Shown here in pieces: positions 1 through 9,173 of a stretch of DNA of 64,000 nucleotides (positions within the stretch are counted from its first letter, which is position 1; every line of letters begins with the position of its first letter). The notes beneath the pieces were generated by a model. It searched no databases and was not told where the DNA came from. It was given only the letters and a program-made list of their open reading frames with translations. The DNA is from Aquimarina sp. RZ0 (GTDB lineage Bacteria; Bacteroidota; Bacteroidia; Flavobacteriales; Flavobacteriaceae), in NCBI RefSeq assembly GCF_008370685.1, contig NZ_VTZU01000027.1, positions 17,991-81,990 of the forward strand. Reading direction: 5' to 3'. The translations under genes were made by a program, and so were the position numbers.

Positions 1-60
1 TTGAACTATCTTAATTATAAAATACTAATTGTCATACATAACAGAGACTTTATCTTAGAC

Positions 61-170
61 CAACCCTATATGAAATCACCGTAAACTGAATCAAATTATT
101 TCTTAATTCAACCGAGAAACAAAAAGAAATGACATTAGCAAGTAATTTCATTTGAGATGGTATTTCTACA
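61..170. repeat. Diverged copy of the 24.55-kb repeat island, unoccupied
   Basis: This stretch matches 24547-24800 in blocks: gaaatc-ccgtaaact, then gaatcaaattatt-tttaattca, then aacaaaaagaaatga, then a final ggtatt. Here the GTAAACT at 81-87 occurs once and runs straight into GAATCAAATT. At 24.56 kb the same junction holds an extra 96 bp bounded by a second GTAAACT. The 162-bp foldback element found after the final GGTAT at 24.8 kb is also absent here. It therefore reads as an empty site for both elements. The copy abuts the stop codon of the vWA gene. Confidence 0.55.
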
Positions 171-2259
171 TTACCAGATAACTATTCAACAATCTGATAA
201 ATTCTGCTCGATACCCCTGATCATCACTAGTTCTATTGCCAGAAGCTAATGCAATAATATCTTGCAGATTATCATTATCTATATATTTTGACTTTCTGAT
301 TTTCATCCCAAACCAGGCTACAGCCGCTGCAAAATTAAAGTCCTCTGATACTTGACCGTCATCAGCTTTTACTACGTGAATCATTTCAATACTTGTATTG
401 GCTGTTGGTTTTTTATACCTGAATTTTACGGTTAATAATTCATCTCTGTAATCACTTTGGGTTGTCTTATTCGTAGTATATTTTAAGTCTGAAATATCCT
501 TTAAATAATTACTTTCTACACCTGCTGGTATTACTTCATACAATGCCGTTACTGTATGCCCGCTACCTAATTCACCCGCGTCTTTTGTATCATCTACAAA
601 ATCTTCATCTGCGAGTAATCTGTTTTCATAACCAATCAGGCGGTATGCCTGTACTTTTTCGGGATTGAATTCTACCTGTATTTTTACATCTTTTGCAATC
701 GTATGTAAGGTTCCTCCAAACTCTTTGCCTAATATTCTTTGTGCTTCTTGCATGGTATCAATATATGCATGATTTCCATTTCCTTTGTCTGCCAGTGTTT
801 CGAGTTTACTGTCTTTATAATTATTCATCCCAAAGCCAAGGCAGGTTAAAAAGACACCGGACTTACGTTTTTCTTCTATAAGTGTCTTCATATCTTTATC
901 ACTACTCATACCCACATTAAAATCTCCATCTGTTGCCAGAATAACTCTGTTATTACCATTTTTTTTATAATTTTTCTGTGCAATTTTATAAGCTAGTGCT
1001 ATACCTTCTCCTCCTGCTGTAGAACCTCCGGCACTCAACTGATCCAATGCTTCATTTATCTTGTTTTTATAGACCCCAGAGGTTGGTTTCAATACCATTC
1101 CTGCTGCACCTGCATAGACTACAATAGACACCATATCTTGTTCTCTCAGCTGATGCACCAATACCTTAAAGGCTTTTTTGAGCAGTGGTAGTTTATTTAC
1201 ATCATTCATAGAACCTGATACATCTATTAAAAATACAAGGTTGGATGCTGGCATGGTTTCCTGAGAAATCTCTTTTCCTTTGATTCCTATTTTCACCAAT
1301 TGAGTATGTGCATTCCAGGGAGTCGTTCCACGCTCTGTATGAATGGCAAATGGGTGCTTATCTACTGGTTGTGCATACTCATAATCAAAATAATTGATCA
1401 TTTCTTCGAGTTTTACTGCATCTGCCGGAATGGGTATCCCATTATTGATCATTCTGCGTACATTGCTATAAGAAGCTTTATCCACATCAATAGAAAATGT
1501 GGACAATGGAGCGGTTTGCACTCTTTCAAAATTGTTTTCTACAATCTCCTTATAAGACTCATTATCCGTTATTTTATAATCACCATTATGTGTTGTAATC
1601 ACTACACACCCGTGTATTGCTCTGGATCCATATATAGCCGTTGCATTTGTATTTTTAAGCACTTTTACCGATGCTATTTTTGATGGATCCAGTTCCTGAA
1701 TGTGAGCAACTTTTTTCTTATCAACAGGCACACCATCTACTATATATAAGGGTTCAGTTGAAGTGATACTACTCTTGTGTCCTCTTATCTGAATATTTGC
1801 ATTGTTAGTAGACAATCCAGATACAACAGCGCCACTTCTCTGCGGTGTTGTCGATAGCGCATTTGATTTTTTTCTTGCTCGTCTGGATTTTCTTCTTTCT
1901 GATCTTGTAATACAAGACCTCCTGCTGGCCCCATATCCAACAACGATAACTTCATCCAATGATGCAGTATCCTCGATCATTTCTATATTCAAGATTGCCA
2001 TATCAGACTTCACCTGTACATTTTCAGTTTCAAACCCCAGAGATGACACTACCAAAATATCACCAACATCAACTTTAATAACATACTTGCCATCAAAATC
2101 TGTTAGTACTCCTCTGTTAGTTCCTTTTACCAGAATATTTACGCCCGGTATGGAGACTCCCGTTTCTTTTTCTGTAATAACTCCGGTAATTGTTAATTGC
2201 TGTGCAAAAGACATTCCTGTATATAAGAATATCATCATAAAGTAGTACAATACTTTCAT
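166..2259 (-). CDS. vWA (YfbK-type) protein fused to carboxypeptidase-regulatory and TonB-plug domains
   Basis: Probably a secreted or outer-membrane-associated von Willebrand factor A protein. From the proposed start (MKVLYYF) there is a signal peptide ending near FAQQ. A carboxypeptidase-regulatory-like domain follows (about 22-105), then a SusC-like TonB plug segment (about 105-225, with DEVIVVGYG, IQIRG and LYIVDGVPV). Next come a YfbK-type N-terminal domain (about 240-330), a vWA domain with the MIDAS motif DVSGS near residue 345, and a DUF3520-like C-terminus. No beta-barrel follows the plug. An ATG nine codons upstream (at 2286) is in frame, but it would put polar residues before the signal peptide, so I chose 2259. 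A basic stretch (RRKSRRARKK) sits inside the plug. The domains are clear; the biological role is not. Confidence 0.85.
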   Translation of the reverse strand: MKVLYYFMMIFLYTGMSFAQQLTITGVITEKETGVSIPGVNILVKGTNRGVLTDFDGKYVIKVDVGDILVVSSLGFETENVQVKSDMAILNIEMIEDTASLDEVIVVGYGASRRSCITRSERRKSRRARKKSNALSTTPQRSGAVVSGLSTNNANIQIRGHKSSITSTEPLYIVDGVPVDKKKVAHIQELDPSKIASVKVLKNTNATAIYGSRAIHGCVVITTHNGDYKITDNESYKEIVENNFERVQTAPLSTFSIDVDKASYSNVRRMINNGIPIPADAVKLEEMINYFDYEYAQPVDKHPFAIHTERGTTPWNAHTQLVKIGIKGKEISQETMPASNLVFLIDVSGSMNDVNKLPLLKKAFKVLVHQLREQDMVSIVVYAGAAGMVLKPTSGVYKNKINEALDQLSAGGSTAGGEGIALAYKIAQKNYKKNGNNRVILATDGDFNVGMSSDKDMKTLIEEKRKSGVFLTCLGFGMNNYKDSKLETLADKGNGNHAYIDTMQEAQRILGKEFGGTLHTIAKDVKIQVEFNPEKVQAYRLIGYENRLLADEDFVDDTKDAGELGSGHTVTALYEVIPAGVESNYLKDISDLKYTTNKTTQSDYRDELLTVKFRYKKPTANTSIEMIHVVKADDGQVSEDFNFAAAVAWFGMKIRKSKYIDNDNLQDIIALASGNRTSDDQGYRAEFIRLLNSYLVM

Positions 2260-2313
2260 AATCGATAGTTTTTGAATTAATACCATTTATACCAATTTAC
2301 TGGTATGATATCC

Positions 2314-2344
2314 TAAAACTAAGGACAGATGATTTCTGCTACAA
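2314..2344 (-). promoter_or_regulatory. Candidate promoter of the vWA gene
   Basis: On the minus strand TTG (2342-2344) is followed after 20 nt by TAGTTTTA (2314-2321). This is close to the Bacteroidota consensus TTG-N17-23-TAnnTTTG, with the last base differing. It lies 28-58 bp upstream of the long-form ATG. Confidence 0.45.
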
Positions 2345-2353
2345 TCTATAATG

Positions 2354-2382
2354 AGGGAAGTAGATATTTCATTTAGGGAAGT
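2354..2382. promoter_or_regulatory. Direct repeat AGGGAAGT, 21-bp period, upstream of the vWA promoter
   Basis: AGGGAAGT occurs at 2354-2361 and again at 2375-2382, exactly 21 bp (two helical turns) apart. It sits just upstream of the proposed -33 element, where activators bind. Paired direct repeats at about this spacing are typical of LytTR-type regulators, but the motif itself does not clearly match their consensus. Confidence 0.35.
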
Positions 2383-2458
2383 GGTTATATATTGAGAGTA
2401 CAATCAAGATAACCCCTGATCTGATCATATCATAGAAAATGTATATCTATTAAAAGTT

Positions 2459-3583
2459 TTAACCGCCGTTATCTAACCTTTTTAGGATCAGTTCGATGTT
2501 ACGAGACCGTTGTATTTTTCCGGTTTCGGTTTCAATAAATTGAGGTAAGAAATAAATTTCTTTTGGCGTTTCGTACTTTGTGAGAATCTTTAGATGTCGC
2601 ATAGCTTCTTCCAGAGTTTCTTTTTTGGTAATATCATAGTCTTGTTCCAGAACTAAAACAACTTTATCTCCCAGAGCATCATTGGGCATACTTGCAATAA
2701 AAAAACGATGTCCTATCAGTAATTGGAGCTTTGTCTCGATTTCTTCTGGATACAATTTAATTCCTCCGCTATTGATGACATGATCGTAGCGTCCTTTCCA
2801 ATTAAATTTTTTATAGGTCTTTAATTCTACTACATCATTGGTTACAATGGTCTCATCATTAAGTTGAGGCGCCTTGATAATCAAACAATTTCTATCATCT
2901 GTACTCAGTGTAATATTGGGTAAGGCTTTAAAAAATCTAGCATCCTTTTTGTCTTTTTTCTTTGGATTGATTCTTCTTGCTGCAATATGGGTAACCGTTT
3001 CGGTCATCCCGTAGGTTTCAAATATTTTAGTTTTGCTTCCCTGAACCAGTTCTTTCAGGTTTTCGGATAAGGTGCCACCCCCTACAATTAATTTTTTCAG
3101 TAAATGTAATCTGTTGATAGAATTATCCAGTTGTAAGGGCACCATTGCGCAGAAATCATATTGTTTGTAGACGGCATCCAAAGGATTTGTCTTTGGAGGA
3201 ACCAGATCTATCTTCCATCCTAGTACAATAGCTCTTACCAACATCATCTTCCCTGCAATATACGTAGCTGGCAAACAAAGAAGTGCTGTTGTTCCTTCAG
3301 CAACTTTAAAAAACTTGGCGGTAGCTTTTGCACTATTGATCATGTGTTGCTTATAAATTTTTATCTGCTTAGGTTTTCCTGTAGAACCCGATGTTTTTAC
3401 AACTATATATTCTTTCCTATTTAACCAATCTAATAAAAAAATCCCTACCTCTTGCTCGTATACTTCGCCTTTTTTTATGAAATAATGTGCTATTTTTTCT
3501 AAGCCTTCTTTATCCAAAGATTGCTTATTGATACTAAAATCTTCGTGTATTTGTGGAATAGAAAATGTATCTTTCGTTTGCAT
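2459..3583 (-). CDS. menE: o-succinylbenzoate-CoA ligase
   Basis: Adenylate-forming enzyme that activates o-succinylbenzoate with CoA in menaquinone biosynthesis. Visible motifs are the ATP-binding loop TSGSTGKPKQ (about residue 65), the adenylation motif FETYGMTET (about 190) and the C-terminal hinge GRYDHVINSGGIKLYPEEIE. At about 374 aa it is shorter than proteobacterial MenE, as is common in Bacteroidota. The frame opens with a TTG at 3589, but the ATG at 3583 is preferred. It lies downstream of menA, menC and a CPBP protease on the same strand, which supports MenE over a generic acyl-CoA ligase. Confidence 0.88.
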   Translation of the reverse strand: MQTKDTFSIPQIHEDFSINKQSLDKEGLEKIAHYFIKKGEVYEQEVGIFLLDWLNRKEYIVVKTSGSTGKPKQIKIYKQHMINSAKATAKFFKVAEGTTALLCLPATYIAGKMMLVRAIVLGWKIDLVPPKTNPLDAVYKQYDFCAMVPLQLDNSINRLHLLKKLIVGGGTLSENLKELVQGSKTKIFETYGMTETVTHIAARRINPKKKDKKDARFFKALPNITLSTDDRNCLIIKAPQLNDETIVTNDVVELKTYKKFNWKGRYDHVINSGGIKLYPEEIETKLQLLIGHRFFIASMPNDALGDKVVLVLEQDYDITKKETLEEAMRHLKILTKYETPKEIYFLPQFIETETGKIQRSRNIELILKRLDNGG

Positions 3584-3645
3584 ATTCAAATTTCATTTTT
3601 CTGGCATATCCACACGTTATCTAAGTGTAAATTGTATATTAAGAA

Positions 3646-4593
3646 TTAGTTAATATCTTCAATAACAGCTATGGGTTCTACTTTGCCAAACAATTTATTT
3701 TTCCATCCCGACCATTTGTATTTTTTTGCTAAAACAAGTATGATTAATGGATATTGAATTATAATAGGTAATATGATATCAAATCCGGCAGAAGGCTCTG
3801 ATATATCTACAAACAGTGCATCCGTCTGAAAAGCACTCCAATCTGTAGTTACCAGTATTGCTGCAATAATATTATTTGCTGCATGAAATCCTAATGCCAG
3901 CTCCATACCATCGTCCATCAGCGTCATAATGCCTAATAAAAAACCTGTACCAATATAAAATACCATCATTATATTTCCCAGTTTTTCTACTTCTGGGTTT
4001 AATCCATGTAACAATCCAAAAGTAACTGAGGTAAATATTAGTGGTACCCATTTATTTTTGGTCATTACTCCCAGTCCTTGCATTAAATATCCTCTGAATA
4101 GATATTCTTCAAAACTTGTTTGTAAGGGCAATAGAAATATGGCGATCAGAAAAAGTAATAAAAAAGGAATTACTTTAAAATTCCACACATAAATTTCGGG
4201 TTCTACAAAGTATCCTATTACGAATAAAACAGAATTCACTCCCACCACGAGAAGAAATGAAAACCATATTCTGCTCCAGTCGACTGCATTTCTGGAAGTA
4301 GTTAATTTTTTAAATTTCTGTTCGTGTATAAATCTAACGGCAAACCATACCCCTAACAATCCCATTGCAAAACTAAAAATAACCAGCACTAAAAATAAAT
4401 TAGCGTTAATTCCGGATTCCATAAAACTAGTTTCTGCTTTTTTTATAAAATCCTGCAATCCTTCTGACTTGGCAAAAGCTACCACCGAGAGTGGAATAAT
4501 ACCTATAACCTGCCAACCGGTAAATACCATAATAATACCTACTAAATATCTCCACCAGTCATTTTTTGATTTAAACGCTTGTTCTATATACAT
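3646..4593 (-). CDS. CPBP-family intramembrane glutamic protease
   Basis: Multi-pass membrane protein of the CAAX-protease / bacteriocin-processing (CPBP, Abi) family. The catalytic signature FEEYLFRG (EExxxR) lies near residue 162. Histidine motifs follow in later helices (GLLHGLN and GFHAANN). At least seven hydrophobic segments are visible. It sits between menC (22 bp upstream) and menE. The link to menaquinone synthesis is probably only co-transcription. The substrate is unknown. Confidence 0.85.
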   Translation of the reverse strand: MYIEQAFKSKNDWWRYLVGIIMVFTGWQVIGIIPLSVVAFAKSEGLQDFIKKAETSFMESGINANLFLVLVIFSFAMGLLGVWFAVRFIHEQKFKKLTTSRNAVDWSRIWFSFLLVVGVNSVLFVIGYFVEPEIYVWNFKVIPFLLLFLIAIFLLPLQTSFEEYLFRGYLMQGLGVMTKNKWVPLIFTSVTFGLLHGLNPEVEKLGNIMMVFYIGTGFLLGIMTLMDDGMELALGFHAANNIIAAILVTTDWSAFQTDALFVDISEPSAGFDIILPIIIQYPLIILVLAKKYKWSGWKNKLFGKVEPIAVIEDIN

Positions 4594-4614
4594 ATATTTA
4601 TTCTTGTTAAAAAA

Positions 4615-5655
4615 TTAAGTAAGATATGACACATTCCATTCTTTTTTTGTGTCATACTGTAATGCTCCCTGATTGATTACCAGAGGTGCTTCTATATTAT
4701 TGACATATAAACTACCTGTACCTAATCCCTGAGGCATAGGATTTTGGAGCATATAAGTATATTGTGCAATAGCGTTTAGCCCAATATTACTTTCTAATGC
4801 GCTAGTAATCCACCAACCAATTTTTAATTTCTCTGCCAGATTAATCCATTCTTGAGTTCCTCTAAAACCTCCTATCAAACTCGGTTTTAGAATAATATAT
4901 TGCGGTTGTATTGTTTGTAATAATTTTTCTTTTTCTGTTACCTCAAAAACACCTATTAATTCTTCATCTAATGCAATAGGCAATGGTGTCTCTTTGCATA
5001 ATTTTTTCATAGCCTTATATTGCCCCTGCCGTATCGGTTGCTCTATACTATGAAGATCATAATTGCTAAGTTGTTCTAGCTTTGTTATTGATTCCTCTGG
5101 ACTAAAAGCACCATTGGCATCTACGCGCAACTCTATACTTTCTTTTGAAAATTGTGACCTTATGTATGATAATAATGCCAATTCAGTATTAAAATCTATC
5201 GCGCCTATTTTTAGTTTTATGCAGCTAAACCCCTGATCCAGTTTTTCTTTAACCTGATTTTTCATAAAGATCTCATCTCCCATCCAGATCAATCCATTGA
5301 TTGATATCGAATCGAATCCATCGGTAAATGCTGAAGGAAACAATACAAAAGGAGACTGGCTTTGCAAAGATCTAAAAGCTATTTCTACACCAAATTGTAT
5401 ACTGGGGAACGCTAGTAAAGCTTCCCATAATGTATCTGCTCCAAGTTGTATATTATCACAAACCCATTTTAATTTCTCTTCATAATCTGGTCGATCATCA
5501 ATACTCAAAGTTCTTAAAATACCACATTCTCCAATCCCTTGTTTCCCCTCAGAAGAAATTACAATAAACCAGGTTTCTTTCGTTTTTAATACCCCCCGGG
5601 AGGTGCCGCCAGGTCTTTTGAATTCTAAAACATGCTTATAATACGCTGCGTTCAT
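4615..5655 (-). CDS. menC: o-succinylbenzoate synthase
   Basis: Enolase-superfamily enzyme that dehydrates SHCHC to o-succinylbenzoate in the menaquinone pathway. The fingerprint is present in order: KLKIG (catalytic lysine), LRVDANGA (metal Asp), SIEQP (metal Glu), IALDEEL (metal Asp) and IILKPSLIGGF (second catalytic lysine). The length of 346 aa is normal. Its ATG directly follows the stop of the upstream hydrolase (5656), implying translational coupling. menE lies two genes downstream, which favours MenC over a dipeptide epimerase of the same superfamily. Confidence 0.9.
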   Translation of the reverse strand: MNAAYYKHVLEFKRPGGTSRGVLKTKETWFIVISSEGKQGIGECGILRTLSIDDRPDYEEKLKWVCDNIQLGADTLWEALLAFPSIQFGVEIAFRSLQSQSPFVLFPSAFTDGFDSISINGLIWMGDEIFMKNQVKEKLDQGFSCIKLKIGAIDFNTELALLSYIRSQFSKESIELRVDANGAFSPEESITKLEQLSNYDLHSIEQPIRQGQYKAMKKLCKETPLPIALDEELIGVFEVTEKEKLLQTIQPQYIILKPSLIGGFRGTQEWINLAEKLKIGWWITSALESNIGLNAIAQYTYMLQNPMPQGLGTGSLYVNNIEAPLVINQGALQYDTKKEWNVSYLT

Positions 5656-6336
5656 TTAAAGTTCTATACGTTGCCCTATTTCTAAAAGCATTAACTCTTT
5701 GTTTTTCTCTTGAAACTTATGTTTGGCTTCTTCATGATTAATTTCTATGTATCCAAAGGTATCATAATGTACTCCTAATATTCTATCACATGCTACAAAA
5801 TCACTGGCGATAATAGCATCGTCAATTCCCATGGTGAAGTTATCCCCGATAGGTAGTATCGCCAAATCAAGTTTTACAAACATAGGAATTAGCTTCATAT
5901 CCATCGTTAATGCTGTATCCCCAGCTATATAAATATTTTTCTGAGCTCCCTGGATCACAAATCCTCCTGGTTGTCCTCCATAAGTTCCATCAGGAAAACT
6001 ACTGGTATGTATTGCATTTACATATTTCACTTTACCAAACTCAAACGCCCAATTGCCTCCGTGATTCATTGGGTGTACCTTAATACCTTTGGCTTGATAA
6101 TACATGGCAATTTCATAATTAGAAACAATCGTTGCATTACAGTTCTTTGCTATAGCTTCTGCATCTAATGTATGATCCTGATGTGCATGAGTAAGTAATA
6201 TGTATTCTACTTTAAGATCTTGTATATCCAACATATCTTTTGCCAATGGATTCCCTGAAATAAACGGATCTACCAAAACTTTGGTTGTCCCCATTTCTAA
6301 TAACAATGTATTTTGACCGTAAAATGTAATTTTCAT
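5656..6336 (-). CDS. UPF0173-type metal-dependent hydrolase (metallo-beta-lactamase fold)
   Basis: Cytosolic metallo-beta-lactamase-fold protein of 226 aa. The metal motif THAHQDHTLD is near residue 50. Further conserved positions are the GGNWAFEFGKV segment, IAGDTALTMDM and the late GVHYDTFGYI. This matches the UPF0173 / UlaG-like group. It lies in the menaquinone operon between menA (32 bp upstream) and menC (directly adjacent). The substrate is unknown. No signal peptide is visible. Confidence 0.85.
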   Translation of the reverse strand: MKITFYGQNTLLLEMGTTKVLVDPFISGNPLAKDMLDIQDLKVEYILLTHAHQDHTLDAEAIAKNCNATIVSNYEIAMYYQAKGIKVHPMNHGGNWAFEFGKVKYVNAIHTSSFPDGTYGGQPGGFVIQGAQKNIYIAGDTALTMDMKLIPMFVKLDLAILPIGDNFTMGIDDAIIASDFVACDRILGVHYDTFGYIEINHEEAKHKFQEKNKELMLLEIGQRIEL

Positions 6337-6368
6337 TGTGTAACAATTTTTAAGTGAGCTATCAAAAG

Positions 6369-7328
6369 TTAAAAAATCTGCCCTAAACTAAACAATATAG
6401 CCAATAAAAAAGTAGACAAAGCTACTTTTTTTAATTCGGGATCCAGTGCCGTTGCATTTTTGTTTTTTTTAACTTTAATACTATGGATTACTAATGGAAC
6501 AAAGGCGGGTAAAAATAAGAAATCAGTATAATCCTGATAGGTAACAGATAAAAATATCAGCATTGCAACCATTGCACCAATAATTAAAAAATAGTGATAC
6601 TTTTTTGCATTTGCCAACCCCATTTTGACTACAATTGTATTCTTCTCTGCCTTTTTATCACTATCGTAATCTCTCATATTATTTAGGTTTAATACTGCTG
6701 CACTGAGAAAACCTATAGCGGTAGCAGGAAGAAATACCACCCAGTTTAAGTTTTTGGTAAATAAGAAATAGCAGCCGACGACGCTTACCAATCCAAAAAA
6801 AATAAATACAAATACATCGCCCAATCCTCTGTAACCATATGCAGTATCTCCCATCGTATATTTTATAGCTGCTATTATAGCTGCCAGTCCTAAAAGAAAA
6901 AAGAATATTGAATACAGAAAATAGGTCTTGCCAAAAGATGTATAAATCAACACTATAGCGAGCATCAATGTAAGAATAGCTGTAAATACAATCCCTGTAA
7001 ACATTTCCTGTCTTGATATGGCTCCGCTCTGCAATGCCCGTTGCGGTCCTACTCTATCTTCATTATCTGTTCCTTTTACCCCATCTCCATAGTCATTCGC
7101 AAAATTAGATAGTATCTGTAATCCTAATGTGGTTGCTATAGCCAGCCAGAATATCAATGTTTCAGAAAAAAATAACTGTTCCCCTCCAAAACCAACCTGG
7201 TACTCAAAAGAAGGATCTGTATTTAGATACATATTATTGAACATAGAAGATCCTACTATAATTCCTGAAATCGATAATGGTAATGTGCGAAGCCGAGCTG
7301 CAGAGATCCAAGCTTTGAATTTGATCAT
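6369..7328 (-). CDS. menA: 1,4-dihydroxy-2-naphthoate polyprenyltransferase
   Basis: UbiA-family integral membrane prenyltransferase that joins a polyprenyl chain to DHNA to give demethylmenaquinone. The two Asp-rich motifs are visible: NFANDYGDGVKGTDNEDR (about residues 76-93) and NNMRDYDSDKKAEKNT (about 215). Eight or so hydrophobic helices follow the N-terminal AARLRTLPLS motif. A TTG seven codons upstream (7349) is in frame, but the ATG at 7328 gives the usual N-terminus. It heads the run menA - UPF0173 hydrolase - menC - CPBP - menE. menF, menD and menB are not in the window. Confidence 0.9.
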   Translation of the reverse strand: MIKFKAWISAARLRTLPLSISGIIVGSSMFNNMYLNTDPSFEYQVGFGGEQLFFSETLIFWLAIATTLGLQILSNFANDYGDGVKGTDNEDRVGPQRALQSGAISRQEMFTGIVFTAILTLMLAIVLIYTSFGKTYFLYSIFFFLLGLAAIIAAIKYTMGDTAYGYRGLGDVFVFIFFGLVSVVGCYFLFTKNLNWVVFLPATAIGFLSAAVLNLNNMRDYDSDKKAEKNTIVVKMGLANAKKYHYFLIIGAMVAMLIFLSVTYQDYTDFLFLPAFVPLVIHSIKVKKNKNATALDPELKKVALSTFLLAILFSLGQIF

Positions 7329-7594
7329 TAGAGATAATTTATTTTTCAAAGGAACAGTATTTTCATTTAAAAAAAAACAAAAAGTATCTCAATATAAATC
7401 TACCTCTTTAGAAATTCTTCCTTTTAGAAGATAGACTAATACTTTTATATTCTATAACTACTCATTAAAAAATTACTCTTTTCGGTTCATACAAAAACAT
7501 TTTTTTACCATAGCAGTTATAAAACGAAAAAGGGATAAAACAAAAATGTACTTTGCATGCGATTTTGAGGCACTTCGACAAATACTTACTTATA

Positions 7595-8152
7595 TTATAA
7601 TCTATACCCAACAGATAGTTGTATATTTCTGCTATTACCATCTAATCCAACAGGACTACCATCTTCATCAAAGACATTAGATAATCCAATAGAATATCTT
7701 AAATCAGCAAAAAAATTGTCTGTAATGTTCACACCTATACCGGCAACTCCAGCAAAATCGAAGGTATTAAAATCAGTTATTCCTTCTTGATTATCCTCCC
7801 ATTCCCAAATTTTTATTCCTGCTTGTGGCCCTAATTGAATATTAAAGATGTTCGTAATATTATATTTTAGCATCAAAGGTACCTGTAGATAATCAACTCG
7901 TAAATCCTTATCTTTATTCCCTTGTCCGGAATACTGAAATTCTGGCTGTAACCGTAGTTTTCCTGACAGTCTAAAATCTGCCAAAAACCCTACCACAACT
8001 CCTATTCTACTATCATCGAGATTATCAGGAATATTATCTGAACTAATACTACTCAGATTTGCTCCTATTCTGATTCCATACCTGGATTCCTGAGCATGAA
8101 TTCCTAAAAAAGTGAATAATGAAACAACGACAAAGAATAAAGTTTTTTTCAT
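7595..8152 (-). CDS. Outer-membrane beta-barrel protein (PorT/OmpX-like)
   Basis: A 185-aa protein with a signal peptide (MKKTLFFVVVSLFTFLGIHA). Alternating beta-strand patterns begin at YGIRIGANLSSIS and end in the aromatic-free C-terminal strand IQLSVGYRL. It is typical of small 8-strand porin-like barrels that are abundant in Bacteroidota. The interior includes FRLSGKLRLQPEFQYSGQG and an acidic insertion WEWEDNQEG. It is followed by the polyphosphate genes but no functional link is evident. The specific role is unknown. Confidence 0.75.
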   Translation of the reverse strand: MKKTLFFVVVSLFTFLGIHAQESRYGIRIGANLSSISSDNIPDNLDDSRIGVVVGFLADFRLSGKLRLQPEFQYSGQGNKDKDLRVDYLQVPLMLKYNITNIFNIQLGPQAGIKIWEWEDNQEGITDFNTFDFAGVAGIGVNITDNFFADLRYSIGLSNVFDEDGSPVGLDGNSRNIQLSVGYRL

Positions 8153-8268
8153 AGCTTATACATTTAGATACATTGACAATTTAATACAAAAAAATGATTT
8201 TTTTAGAATATTTTAACGAATTAAGGGAAATTTCCTCTATTTTAAACCTTTGATTATCGTAAGAAATA

Positions 8269-9168
8269 TTATTTTCCCTGAAGTTTGTCATTATACAATG
8301 ATTTAATGATACCATCAGAAAGCCCAATTTTTGGCACATAAATCTTTCTGGCTTTACTCCATTTCATAGCTGATAAATAGATTTTGACTGCGGGTAAAAT
8401 TACATCTGCCCTATCTTGATTGAGGTTAAGCTCCCATATCCTTTCTTCATAGGACAATGAATTAAGTAACTCAAAATATGAACTCAAATATAAAAAAGAA
8501 AGTGATTTCCCCACAGCTTTTCCACTATTCTTAAAAATATTATTAATATTTCCTCCAGATCCTATTAATGATATTCTGGAATATCCCTTTGTATTTTTAG
8601 TAATCCATTCTTCTACTTCTTTCCAGGTAGTATCAGAAACAAGTTCATTCAGCAATCGTACAGTTCCTAATTTAAATGATCTGGATATAATTGTTTTACC
8701 ATTATCATATAAAGTAAACTCAGTACTTCCTCCACCAACATCGACATATAGATATGTAGCATCTGTATTTATCAATTCGTGTAGATCTGTCATAGCAATT
8801 ATAGCGGCTTCATCTGTGCCATCGATGATATCAATGTGTATCCCGGTCTTTTCTTTGATTAGCGCTACTACTTCTCTTCCGTTATCTGCTTCTCTCATGG
8901 CAGAGGTCGCACAGGCTTTGTACTTTACAACCTTATGAGTTTTCATTAAAAGCTGATACGCCTGCATTGTATCAATCATTCTATTTATATTTTCTTCAGA
9001 AACTCTTTTGGTAACAAATACATCTGTTCCTAATCTAATCGGAACACGAACTAAACTGGTTTTTTTAAACCTGGTTTGCTTGCCTTCTTCCTCGTGGATA
9101 CTACTAATCAGTAGTCTTATTGCATTGGAACCAATATCAATGGCTCCATATTTTTCTATTGTTAACAA
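8269..9168 (-). CDS. ppx: Ppx/GppA-family exopolyphosphatase
   Basis: ASKHA-fold phosphatase that removes terminal phosphate from polyphosphate and/or acts on pppGpp. Motifs: YGAIDIGSNAIRLLI at the N-terminus (phosphate loop), ATSAMREADNG near residue 90, VDVGGGSTEF near 140 and LIGSGGNINNI near 200. At 299 aa it is the short form without the C-terminal HD domain. The start is TTG (9168); no in-frame ATG precedes the conserved motif. It begins 5 bp downstream of ppk1, so synthesis and breakdown of polyphosphate are probably co-expressed. Confidence 0.88.
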   Translation of the reverse strand: MLTIEKYGAIDIGSNAIRLLISSIHEEEGKQTRFKKTSLVRVPIRLGTDVFVTKRVSEENINRMIDTMQAYQLLMKTHKVVKYKACATSAMREADNGREVVALIKEKTGIHIDIIDGTDEAAIIAMTDLHELINTDATYLYVDVGGGSTEFTLYDNGKTIISRSFKLGTVRLLNELVSDTTWKEVEEWITKNTKGYSRISLIGSGGNINNIFKNSGKAVGKSLSFLYLSSYFELLNSLSYEERIWELNLNQDRADVILPAVKIYLSAMKWSKARKIYVPKIGLSDGIIKSLYNDKLQGK

Positions 9169-9173
9169 AATAT

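Noticed and set aside
1300..1683. Long plus-strand ORFs opposite the vWA gene
   Set aside because: They are antisense to a gene with clear domains; codon content reflects the opposite strand.
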